Positions 40,860-49,053 of a stretch of DNA of 64,000 bases are shown one piece after another. The stretch is taken from NCBI GenBank assembly GCA_023433065.1, contig JAEZET010000006.1:1-64000 (forward strand), given 5' to 3'. The notes beneath the pieces were generated by a model. The model was not told where the DNA came from. It saw nothing but the letters and a program-made list of their open reading frames with translations, and made no database searches. Position numbers and translations under genes: made by a program. The stretch's first letter is position 1, and every line of letters begins with the position of its first letter. This DNA comes from Cyanobacteria bacterium OH_CBrB_359 (lineage in GTDB: Bacteria > Cyanobacteriota > Vampirovibrionia > Gastranaerophilales > Gastranaerophilaceae).

Positions 40860-42446
40860 TTATGTCACAAGTCTTTTATATTCTTGTTCTAAAGCTTTTT
40901 TATCATTGTGAAGATTTATAAAGTTCCAAACAAGATTTGAATTCAAATCTATATTATCAAGTGCAAAACTATCAGAAGGAGGGAGTTTCCCTGCTTTTTG
41001 CATATTCTTGTAAACATTTTTGAAAGCGCCGATATTTGAGCCTTGTTTATAAACCTCAATTGCATATTCTGCCAATCTTCTGTCTCCTCTTGAAAAAACA
41101 GCCTGATAATAGTCCCATTTAACGCTTGAACAGCGAATTTTTATACCTGATTTATGAAATTCCTTTTTGAGATAAGAATATTTCTTCTCAAGTGACTTGG
41201 TATCCTCTCTTGAGGCATATTGAAAAGGGGTTTGGGCCTTGGGAACAAAAGTTGAAAAACTAAACGTCAAATCAAACTTTTTATATTCTTTTTTGATTCT
41301 TCTTGCAAGTTCAACAATCTGGTCCAAATCTTCATATGTTTCTGTCGGGAGTCCTATCATAGCATACACTTTAAAACCTTTAAGACCGTTTTCATAAGCA
41401 ACTTTAACAGCATTTAAAATTTGTTTTTCTGTCAAATTTTTATTGATAACTTTCCTAAGCCTTTCACTGCCTGCCTCAAGCGCAACGGTAGCATGCTTTT
41501 GTCCGCCTTTAACAAGCATTTCAACAGCTTTAGGGGTAATATGGTTAAGTCTTATTGAAGATATGCTTAATTCAATATTTACACAGCTATCAATTTTATT
41601 TATCACATAATCGCAAATCCTCTCAAAATCAGGATGAGCAGAAATTAATGCTCCCAAAAAAGCAATCTTGTTGGTATATTTTAAGACATTTTCTATTTTT
41701 TCGGTTATTTCTTCATAACTGCAAAATCTTGCAGGGAGGTTGAGATAAGAGGCATTGCAAAAACCGCACCTGTTATTACAGCCTCTTGCGATTTCAATTA
41801 CAAAAGTATTTGAAAAATAGCTCTTCTCCGTTAAAATCGGGGTTGAAATACATCTTGAAAGATAAAATGTATTTTTTTCAATGCTAAAAGGCTTTTTATC
41901 AATAGTTAATAACTTATTTTCAAGGTCAAATTCCGTAAAAGACGGGACATATATTGACGGAATTTTAGAAAGCTCAATAAGCACTTCTTTTTTAGGACAA
42001 TTTTTATGCTTAATAATAGTTTGCGCAACTTTTTCAATTACATTTTCAGCATCACCGACCATAATAAAATCAAAAAACGGACTAAAAGGTTCAGGATTAG
42101 AAGATAAAACCGGCCCGCCTCCGCAAATAAGAGGCATGGATTCATCCCTTTCAGAGCTTAGAAACGGAATATTATGCTGCTCCATAAGCTGAAAAATACC
42201 TATAAAGTCGAATTCAAAAGAAAATGAAAAACTTATTGCATCGACGTCAGAAATGTTAATTTCTGTTTTTTTAGTATCTGAAAAAATCCTCTCGGCTTTG
42301 ACGTTATCCATTTTATCCAGTGTCTCGAATATGGATAAAAAGCCTAAAGACGCCATGCCAAAAGAATATATAGCAGGAAAAGCAAGCCAAAAATTTAAGT
42401 CTGCTTTTTTTGAAAGGTTTCTTTCATACAAAAATTTTTCAGTCAT
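40860..42446 (-). CDS. B12-binding-type radical SAM protein
   Basis: A 528-aa protein with an N-terminal Rossmann-like region resembling a degenerate cobalamin-binding domain (DAISFSFSFEFDFIGIF, PLICGGGPVLSSNPEP, DFIMVGDAE) and a radical SAM core with CNNRCGFC, followed by ALEAGSERLRKVINKNLTE and VYAMIGLPTETYEDL. This resembles the TIGR03960-like family of unknown function, often linked to tRNA or B12 chemistry. No DxHxxG cobalamin motif is visible, so B12 binding is uncertain. Its start overlaps the stop of the AI-2E family gene (TAATG). Confidence 0.8.
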   Translation of the reverse strand: MTEKFLYERNLSKKADLNFWLAFPAIYSFGMASLGFLSIFETLDKMDNVKAERIFSDTKKTEINISDVDAISFSFSFEFDFIGIFQLMEQHNIPFLSSERDESMPLICGGGPVLSSNPEPFSPFFDFIMVGDAENVIEKVAQTIIKHKNCPKKEVLIELSKIPSIYVPSFTEFDLENKLLTIDKKPFSIEKNTFYLSRCISTPILTEKSYFSNTFVIEIARGCNNRCGFCNASYLNLPARFCSYEEITEKIENVLKYTNKIAFLGALISAHPDFERICDYVINKIDSCVNIELSISSIRLNHITPKAVEMLVKGGQKHATVALEAGSERLRKVINKNLTEKQILNAVKVAYENGLKGFKVYAMIGLPTETYEDLDQIVELARRIKKEYKKFDLTFSFSTFVPKAQTPFQYASREDTKSLEKKYSYLKKEFHKSGIKIRCSSVKWDYYQAVFSRGDRRLAEYAIEVYKQGSNIGAFKNVYKNMQKAGKLPPSDSFALDNIDLNSNLVWNFINLHNDKKALEQEYKRLVT

Positions 42447-43486
42447 TATAAAATCTCGTCGCGGTCTTTATTAATTGTTTTTACATATAATTCATCAAAC
42501 AATGTAGTAAAAGTAGCAGCAAGCGCAGGAGCCAGGATTACACCCCAAACACCCAAAAACTGAGCAGCCACTAGAAAGGCAAATATTATGAGCATTGGAT
42601 GTAAATCTAAAAATTTACCAAAAACCAAAGGTCTTACAAGATTATTTGAAAGCCACTGGGCAATAAGGTAAATAATAACTGTAGGTATTACAAGAAGCCA
42701 GCCTCCTGAAGAAACTGCAGCCGTAATTCCTAGAAATAAAGCTATAGTAGGTCCTATAACAGGGATTATATCCAAAACTCCGGCTATTAAACCTAAGAGC
42801 ACCGCATATTTTACATGAAATATTGCAAGTCCTATAGCAGTGAAAACAGCAACTGTTGACATTGATAATAATTGGGCTATGATATATCCTCCGACTTTCA
42901 CCTCAATGGAATCCATTATAAATTCTGCTCTTTTTCTTATTTTAGGAGGGAAAAGCCTTAAAGTACTCACTCTGAGTGCAGTATGTTCATAAGTAACATA
43001 AAACACAATCATAGCAAGAGAAATAGCAACCGTAAAAGCACCAATTATTCCTACGGTTATATCAATAGATTTGTTAAAAATACTGCTTGCAACCTGTGAT
43101 GTATGAGAGATTATTGTCTCCATATTAATCAAATCGATTGCGCTTTGTCCCATTATCTTAAATTTGCTTATTGCGAGAATCAGGCTGTCAAGCCTTGAAG
43201 GCAAATCATTAATAAGAATAATAATTTCCTTGTAGGATATTATAAAAATAGGTAAAAATACTATTGTAATCAACGTTATTGAACATAAAAGAGCAATGCT
43301 GGCAGCAACGGCTCTATGCATATATTTAGAAAGCCAGTTTACGGAAGGATTTAGAGAACATGCCAGTACATATGCCCCAAAAAATAAAAGTGCAATTTCT
43401 TTAATTGCAAATACAAACCATAATGAAAGCAATATCAGAATCAAAAATAATGTATTTTTTAGCGTAAATCTTTCTTTAAAAAGCAT
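42446..43486 (-). CDS. AI-2E family (PerM/DUF20) membrane transporter
   Basis: About 346 aa when started at ATG 43486, which has GGAGC eight bases upstream; an ATG at 43516 has no ribosome binding site. Around eight hydrophobic segments, with the family-typical central soluble-like stretch (~residues 75-150) and conserved C-terminal sequence GLIAGVLDIIPVIGPTIAL and GVWGVILAPALAATFTTLFD. Family members export autoinducer-2, Na+/H+ or unknown solutes. Translationally coupled to the radical SAM gene downstream, which hints at joint function but not at a substrate. Confidence 0.88.
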   Translation of the reverse strand: MLFKERFTLKNTLFLILILLSLWFVFAIKEIALLFFGAYVLACSLNPSVNWLSKYMHRAVAASIALLCSITLITIVFLPIFIISYKEIIILINDLPSRLDSLILAISKFKIMGQSAIDLINMETIISHTSQVASSIFNKSIDITVGIIGAFTVAISLAMIVFYVTYEHTALRVSTLRLFPPKIRKRAEFIMDSIEVKVGGYIIAQLLSMSTVAVFTAIGLAIFHVKYAVLLGLIAGVLDIIPVIGPTIALFLGITAAVSSGGWLLVIPTVIIYLIAQWLSNNLVRPLVFGKFLDLHPMLIIFAFLVAAQFLGVWGVILAPALAATFTTLFDELYVKTINKDRDEIL

Positions 43487-43575
43487 AGAAAAAGCTCCAA
43501 TAATGAACAACGCCATTATATAACAAAATTTATATAAATAGTAGGGTGGAAAATTATTTAAAATAGTGAAATAAA

Positions 43576-43980
43576 TTAGATAAAAGGATTATGAGTTGAA
43601 GAAATCATGCCCTTTAAATTTTCGCCATGCTGCTGAATTTCTGAATTTATGGTAGGCTTTGACAACATATCAATTATTTGGCTTTTATTCCCCACTGCAA
43701 TATGGGTTGAAACGCTCTTACTTCCACGACTTCCAATCAGCTTTAGCACCCTTCCCTGCGGATCACCACTAGCAGCCGAGCTCGAATAAATTAATGTAAG
43801 CTTGGATAAAGAACCTGAAGTAGGAAATTCAATAAATTTCGTAGGTATCTTCGCATCCTCTCCTGACAATTCCTTTACAAAAAACAACATTTTGTTTACT
43901 GCATCTTCCAGTGATTTGGCCCTTAATGCAGGTACCTTATATATTTTGGATAAATTTTGATTTATCGGTTGTACTCTCAT
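43576..43980 (-). CDS. Hypothetical 134-aa protein downstream of the RelA/SpoT-like gene
   Basis: Not recognised. Begins MRVQPINQNLSKIYKVPAL and has a beta-rich middle (SKLTLIYSSSAASGDPQGRVLKLIG). No signal peptide, membrane segment or cysteine. It lies 34 bases after the 578-aa gene and may be co-transcribed with it, so a partner, modulator or immunity role is conceivable. The ribosome binding site (AGAAAG) is weak. Confidence 0.6.
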   Translation of the reverse strand: MRVQPINQNLSKIYKVPALRAKSLEDAVNKMLFFVKELSGEDAKIPTKFIEFPTSGSLSKLTLIYSSSAASGDPQGRVLKLIGSRGSKSVSTHIAVGNKSQIIDMLSKPTINSEIQQHGENLKGMISSTHNPFI

Positions 43981-44014
43981 TTTTTTTACTTTCTATATTA
44001 TTATTATAAATTAA

Positions 44015-45751
44015 CTAAGATTTTTTTGTTTGATAGCTCTGTGATGCAGGGTACAAAAGAGAATTTTGCCCCACAATTGTTACAAGTTTAGTTTTCGGAA
44101 TATTTTTCAACCATGCCGCTTGACTCCTGATACTTGCCAGATTGTCAATGTTTAAAATATCCATAATTGACGTCATAGAATTTTTTATCTGCTGTACAGT
44201 ATCGGTATTTTTATGTTTTACCAGCCTTGAAGGATTAGCAAAATATTCATATATGGAAGGGATATTACCGACTGCTGAATCAAGTTCTGAATTTCTCTGG
44301 TATTCGTATAATGCTGTAAGGTATTTGTTATAAGATTCATAACCTCTGGCTCTTAGTTTTTTTACTGCCTGCTCAACAGGAGTATATAATTTCTTTAAAA
44401 GGTCATTATTTAAAGAGATATCTTTGCCTTCTCTCAAGTCATAAGGTATATGCTCTACAGATGCAACCTTATGAACCTTAGCACCTCTTAACTGAAACTC
44501 GCCAAGAGTACCGTTAGAGAATTTAAAATTGAACTGCCCTGTTGTATAACCTGATTTTTTAAGTGCATTACCTTTATAGATATTAACAGGACTGCCGGAA
44601 TATATAGAGGCAGCTTCAGCCAAGATGTCAGCATTATAATCATTAAGATAAGGCTCAACGCCTGCTCCATTATAATTGTCAATCTTGAATATTCTTATTT
44701 TTTTGTTTTTCATTCCCGAAACTAAAGAATCAACAACTGTAGACACTTGAGCATCATCAGCCTTATCAAGCTTCAAGCAAAAACCAACTAAATCCTGTAT
44801 TAAAGCTCTTGCATCATCAACACTTTCGATTTTAATTTTATCAGATTTATTTTCAGTAAGTTTCCTAATAAGCTTATCCTTTATTGAAGAAACGGATTTT
44901 ACCCTAAAATGTATTTTCTCAACATGTTCTTCGGGGAAAATATCTAAAAACTGTCTTACAAGACTTTTATCACTATATGGGTTATTTACTGCATTATAAG
45001 GTTTATTAGGCTCAATTGTTGAATAAACCTGTTTTATTGTTTCGTTATGTATTATTTCACTGTATTCTTTTAATTTCTTGAGTTTTTCGGGACCATAACC
45101 CGCTTTTTGCAAGCGCTGTATATCTTTAGCATCACTATAAGAATACGGTTTTATAAATTTGCTTTTTAAATTAATCCAAGCAGTACCGTTTTTAGCCATT
45201 TGAAAAGATCTGGTAAAGCCATGCGGAATTTCTTTAAAACATCTTAAAACAGCCTGAAAAATATTCAAATTAGCTGCATCTTCAACTCCTGCAGCTTTTA
45301 GAGAGCTTTTCGCACCGATTGTAGAAGTAATCAATGTAAAGCTTCCTTCACCGATTTTTTCGTATGCTTTTTCTGCCTGAGAATCGGCTTTCGCTTTTAC
45401 GGCATCTTTAACACCTTTTGCTGTTTGTAAAACTCCTGTCAGAACACCAAAAGCAACAAGTGCAGGCAAAACAGGAGGGAAAAGGCTTGTTAAAGCAGCA
45501 CCTGCGGCAATAATTCCAATACCGGTAATTATACTTTTAGGATCTTTGAAAAGCATCTTAATAGGGGAAATAAATCCCTTTCCAAAATGTTTAAATGACT
45601 CTTTAATGCTTATTTTACCGTCATCAGCGCCATCTTTAGAGACAAATACGGCATGAGAAACCTGTCCATCACTCTTAAAAGGGTATTTTAGGGATTTGGT
45701 TTTGGGAAGAGAATATTTATAAGGCTGTTTTAGTGAATCGATTATCAACAT
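44015..45751 (-). CDS. Membrane-associated protein with RelA/SpoT-like domain
   Basis: A 578-aa protein. Residues ~74-110 are a long hydrophobic Ala/Gly-rich hairpin (IITGIGIIAAGAALTSLF and following). Residues ~278-440 resemble a RelA/SpoT (p)ppGpp synthetase fold: RVKSVSSIKDKLIRKL (283-298; compare RPK-x-SI-x-K), DLVG (320-323), GYTTG (401-405), EFQLR (418-422), H427 and EH (433-434). Arg after DLVG is replaced by Cys and the GYxSIH His by Gln, so activity is uncertain. N- and C-terminal regions are unknown. AAGGAAAAA ribosome binding site. It could be an alarmone-type toxin, effector or regulator. Confidence 0.6.
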   Translation of the reverse strand: MLIIDSLKQPYKYSLPKTKSLKYPFKSDGQVSHAVFVSKDGADDGKISIKESFKHFGKGFISPIKMLFKDPKSIITGIGIIAAGAALTSLFPPVLPALVAFGVLTGVLQTAKGVKDAVKAKADSQAEKAYEKIGEGSFTLITSTIGAKSSLKAAGVEDAANLNIFQAVLRCFKEIPHGFTRSFQMAKNGTAWINLKSKFIKPYSYSDAKDIQRLQKAGYGPEKLKKLKEYSEIIHNETIKQVYSTIEPNKPYNAVNNPYSDKSLVRQFLDIFPEEHVEKIHFRVKSVSSIKDKLIRKLTENKSDKIKIESVDDARALIQDLVGFCLKLDKADDAQVSTVVDSLVSGMKNKKIRIFKIDNYNGAGVEPYLNDYNADILAEAASIYSGSPVNIYKGNALKKSGYTTGQFNFKFSNGTLGEFQLRGAKVHKVASVEHIPYDLREGKDISLNNDLLKKLYTPVEQAVKKLRARGYESYNKYLTALYEYQRNSELDSAVGNIPSIYEYFANPSRLVKHKNTDTVQQIKNSMTSIMDILNIDNLASIRSQAAWLKNIPKTKLVTIVGQNSLLYPASQSYQTKKS

Positions 45752-45941
45752 TTTTTCCTTATGCGCAACCTTTCAATAATAATATTTAAAGGTCATAAAT
45801 GTCAAAATTTGCTAACTATTTTACTTGTAGTTAATATTTATTTAAAATAATAAAATATAAAAACATAATAAAGGATATGAACATAAAGGCTAAAAAATAC
45901 GTCCTGATTGCATCATATCCATAAATAAAGCTTGAGGGTCT

Positions 45942-47657
45942 ATGGATAAATTGTTTAATTTTGTAAAAACACATAAAGTAAAAATTGTAATATTTTTAAT
46001 AATTGTAGCCGGAATTTTATTACGTTTAATATCAATAGATAAACAAGGCGGTATGTGGTTTGACGAAATGTATTGCTATTACATTGCATCACAGGAAAAT
46101 ATTTTAAAAATACTGGACAAACTCTACAATGAAGACTTCCATGCCCCGCTATATTTCATAATCCTTCATTATTGGATGAAATTTTTTGGCGATTCCGATT
46201 TAATATTAAGGTTATTTTCTTTATTATGTTCAGTTGCCACAATTCCGGTCTTTTATAAAATAGGTAAAAAAATTAATTCAGAGAATTTCGGACTTATATG
46301 TGCAGCTATAGCTGCTTTAAATTCAATCCTTATATATTATTCACAGGAAGTTAAGTTTTATTCAATGTTGTTTTTATTAAGTTCAATATTAATGTTGTAT
46401 TTATTGAAATACAAAGAAGAGCAAAGCAAGCTAAATTCAACCGTAATAGGAATAACCTCTATAACAATTTTATATACTTATACACTGGGATTGGCATATC
46501 TTGCATTTCTTGGGGTTATGTTAAGCATTTACTTTTTTAGGACGAATAAAGATATTTTCAAACATTTCTTAAAGCTTCAATTAGTTGTTGCTATAGTATA
46601 TCTGCCATATTTATTTATGGTGCTGCACCATTCTATATTACTGAACAATTTTTATTTAAGCCTTGTGGATGTTTTTCCCTTCAGCCTTGCAAATATACTT
46701 ACAACTGTGCAAATGATGTTTTCACCTGTTGTTTTAAATCTATCAAACGGAGTTCCTGTCGCTCTTGGTCCTGAATATATATTAACGATTCATTTCTTTT
46801 CATTTGCTGTAATTCCTACTTTTATATGCTTATATGGTTTATTCAGGTCTTTAAAAACAAATGACTTTAAGACCTTTATTCTTACAATTAATTTAGCATT
46901 TATAATTTTGGCGTTTATTTTGACTCTCTTAAGACAGTTTATATTCATACCAAGATATATATTGATTGCTTTTCCGGCGATATTAATATTCGCAATGTAC
47001 GGATTATATACTATTCCTAATAAAAAATCAGCCAAAATACTTATTACTCTTTATATCGCAATTAATTTTATCTATTTAAGCCTCGCCCCGTACTCCGCAC
47101 CAAGACTGGACAGACTCGAAAAGTATGGTTCTGCGGCAAATATGTTAAAAAATGAAAAAATAACAAAACAAGATTTAGTCTGCATGCCTTTCAGCGGAAA
47201 TCTTTTGACAAAATATGCAGATGTAAATGTAGTTGATATAGATTTTGGAAAAATATATCTGAGAAATACAGATAACTCTTTAGAGATGATATTTGATAAA
47301 AATCTTACAAAAAAACTTAATAAAAAGAATGCGCCAGAAGAACTTAAAACCTATGTATATTCGACTCAAATTCCCAAAAAATTCGAGAAATACCTTGATA
47401 CCCATATCTCCAAAAAACTTAAAAGAGGCTCAAAATTTGTTATAGTAGTAAACTCAACCTACTATATCCCTAATATTATTATACAGCAGTATAAAAACCA
47501 AGATGATAAACTACATAAACGATTTGCAATGTTTTACATTTTATATTCCAAAATGGTAAACCATATAGTCAACTATGCATTTGAAAATTTTAAAATGATA
47601 AAAATTATTAAATCAGAAGACGACATCTGGGTGTTATACCTATTTGAAAAAAAGTAG
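45942..47657 (+). CDS. GT39-family membrane glycosyltransferase
   Basis: A 571-aa integral membrane GT-C glycosyltransferase of the ArnT/PMT (family 39) type. The first periplasmic loop has the catalytic region MWFDEMYCYY and DFHAPLYFIILHYWMKFFGD. About 10-11 transmembrane helices fill residues 15-385 and a soluble C-terminal domain follows. Such enzymes move sugars from polyprenyl-phosphate carriers to lipids or proteins at the periplasmic side. GAGGGT ribosome binding site. The acceptor is unknown; surface glycans or flagellar components are possible. Confidence 0.85.
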   Translation: MDKLFNFVKTHKVKIVIFLIIVAGILLRLISIDKQGGMWFDEMYCYYIASQENILKILDKLYNEDFHAPLYFIILHYWMKFFGDSDLILRLFSLLCSVATIPVFYKIGKKINSENFGLICAAIAALNSILIYYSQEVKFYSMLFLLSSILMLYLLKYKEEQSKLNSTVIGITSITILYTYTLGLAYLAFLGVMLSIYFFRTNKDIFKHFLKLQLVVAIVYLPYLFMVLHHSILLNNFYLSLVDVFPFSLANILTTVQMMFSPVVLNLSNGVPVALGPEYILTIHFFSFAVIPTFICLYGLFRSLKTNDFKTFILTINLAFIILAFILTLLRQFIFIPRYILIAFPAILIFAMYGLYTIPNKKSAKILITLYIAINFIYLSLAPYSAPRLDRLEKYGSAANMLKNEKITKQDLVCMPFSGNLLTKYADVNVVDIDFGKIYLRNTDNSLEMIFDKNLTKKLNKKNAPEELKTYVYSTQIPKKFEKYLDTHISKKLKRGSKFVIVVNSTYYIPNIIIQQYKNQDDKLHKRFAMFYILYSKMVNHIVNYAFENFKMIKIIKSEDDIWVLYLFEKK

Positions 47658-47672
47658 CTTTTTAGGAAGCGA

Positions 47673-48692
47673 TTATAAGCCTGCTGCTTCTTTTGCTTTA
47701 TCAAGAACCATTTGAGCCTCTAGTCTTGCATGTTTTTTGCCTTCATTAAGAATATCTTTTACTAAATCAAAATTTGAAGCATATTCAAAACGTTTTTCTC
47801 TAATCGGGGCAAATTTGTGATTAATTATGCCGGCAAGCTGCCTTTTACAGTCGGCACAACCCCTTTTGCCTTTTTTGCATTCCAATTTGACCTGTTCTAT
47901 GATATCTTCATCCGCGAAGATTTTGTAATATTCAAAAGCGACCTCGCATTTATCAGGATGCCCGGGATCATCTTTCCTGACTCTGCTTCTATCTGTAATT
48001 GCCTTCATAACTTTATCTTGAGTAGTTTTTTCGTCATCAGAAATTTTTATATCATTATTAAAAGATTTTCCCATTTTTTGCCCATCGACACCTTTCATCA
48101 AAGGTATTTTAGTCAATCTTGCAGCGGGTTCGTTAAACAAATCAGTTTTATAAATATGATTAAATCTTCGTGCAATATCCCTTGTAATCTCTAAATGTGA
48201 CATCTGGTCTATTCCGACAGGCACAACATCAGCATTAAACATAAGAATATCAGAAGCCATAAGCACAGGATAACCCAAAAGCCCATAGCTGATATCCGAG
48301 CAATTTGCATCGGAAGGTTTATTAATTTCTTTACATTTGAGTGCTTTAACCATGTCTTTAAGTGTAGGATCTCTTTCCACCCAGTTTTTAGGTGTAATCA
48401 TACTTAAAAGCACATGCAATTCAGCGATTTGCGGAATATCAGACTGGATATAAATAGTTGACTTTTTAGGGTCAATTCCGCAAGCAAGCCAGTCCAAAAC
48501 AACATCAAGCCTGTCTTGTCTTAAATTTTCGGTTTTATCAAATTTAGTTGTCAATGCATGCCAATCTGCAACAAAATAAAAAGACTCAAATTCATCTTGA
48601 AGATTTACCCAATTAGCTAAAACCCCTTCATAATGACCTAAATGAAGTCTGCCTGTAGGACGCATACCTGATACTATTCTTTTTTTACCCAT
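47673..48692 (-). CDS. trpS: Tryptophanyl-tRNA synthetase
   Basis: About 339 aa from ATG 48692 (MGKKRIVSGMRPTG), preceded by AAAGG; a frame to 48740 adds 16 residues without family support. Class I motifs: LHLGH (residues 16-20) and KMGKS (206-210), where Gly stands in place of the first Ser of KMSKS. GYPVLMASDILMFNADVVPVG and DQMSHLEITRDIARRFN are typical of the family. Charges tRNA-Trp. It ends close to the convergent GT39 gene. Confidence 0.95.
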   Translation of the reverse strand: MGKKRIVSGMRPTGRLHLGHYEGVLANWVNLQDEFESFYFVADWHALTTKFDKTENLRQDRLDVVLDWLACGIDPKKSTIYIQSDIPQIAELHVLLSMITPKNWVERDPTLKDMVKALKCKEINKPSDANCSDISYGLLGYPVLMASDILMFNADVVPVGIDQMSHLEITRDIARRFNHIYKTDLFNEPAARLTKIPLMKGVDGQKMGKSFNNDIKISDDEKTTQDKVMKAITDRSRVRKDDPGHPDKCEVAFEYYKIFADEDIIEQVKLECKKGKRGCADCKRQLAGIINHKFAPIREKRFEYASNFDLVKDILNEGKKHARLEAQMVLDKAKEAAGL

Positions 48693-48865
48693 AATAAAAC
48701 CTTTAAAATTTATTCCTCTGTGCCTTAATTTATTATACATAAAATTTTTAAACGGATAAATTTTAATGAGAATTCCTTTTAAGGAAAGAAAGCTTAAAAA
48801 CGGTTTTGTTTTAACTAGATATCAAAAATAAACAATTAACGTAAACAATCCTTATATATCATTAC

Positions 48866-48894
48866 TTGACGTTAATGATTAACTCATGTAAAAA
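48866..48894 (+). promoter_or_regulatory. fusA upstream region: promoter candidate with palindrome
   Basis: TTGACG (48866-48871) with a 17-bp spacer and TAAAAA (48889-48894); the palindrome GTTAATGATTAAC (48871-48883) occupies the spacer. The -10 is poor, so the promoter call is tentative. Confidence 0.35.
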
Positions 48895-48935
48895 AATATT
48901 TAAAATTTTTTGTTTTTATGCGAAAATTTATGTAG

Positions 48936-48955
48936 TACCTTAAAATTTTAAGGTA
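48936..48955. promoter_or_regulatory. 20-bp perfect palindrome upstream of fusA
   Basis: TACCTTAAAATTTTAAGGTA is fully self-complementary and is followed by TTTTC. It may be an operator or, with an AT-rich short loop, a weak leader hairpin for fusA, whose ATG is about 100 bases on. Confidence 0.5.
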
Positions 48956-49053
48956 TTTTCAGTAAGTATTTCGGCAAAAAGTGTTTAAAGCATTAAATCC
49001 GAGAAAACAACTTACAAAGACAATAGTAGTATAAAGATAAAAGGAAAAAGACA

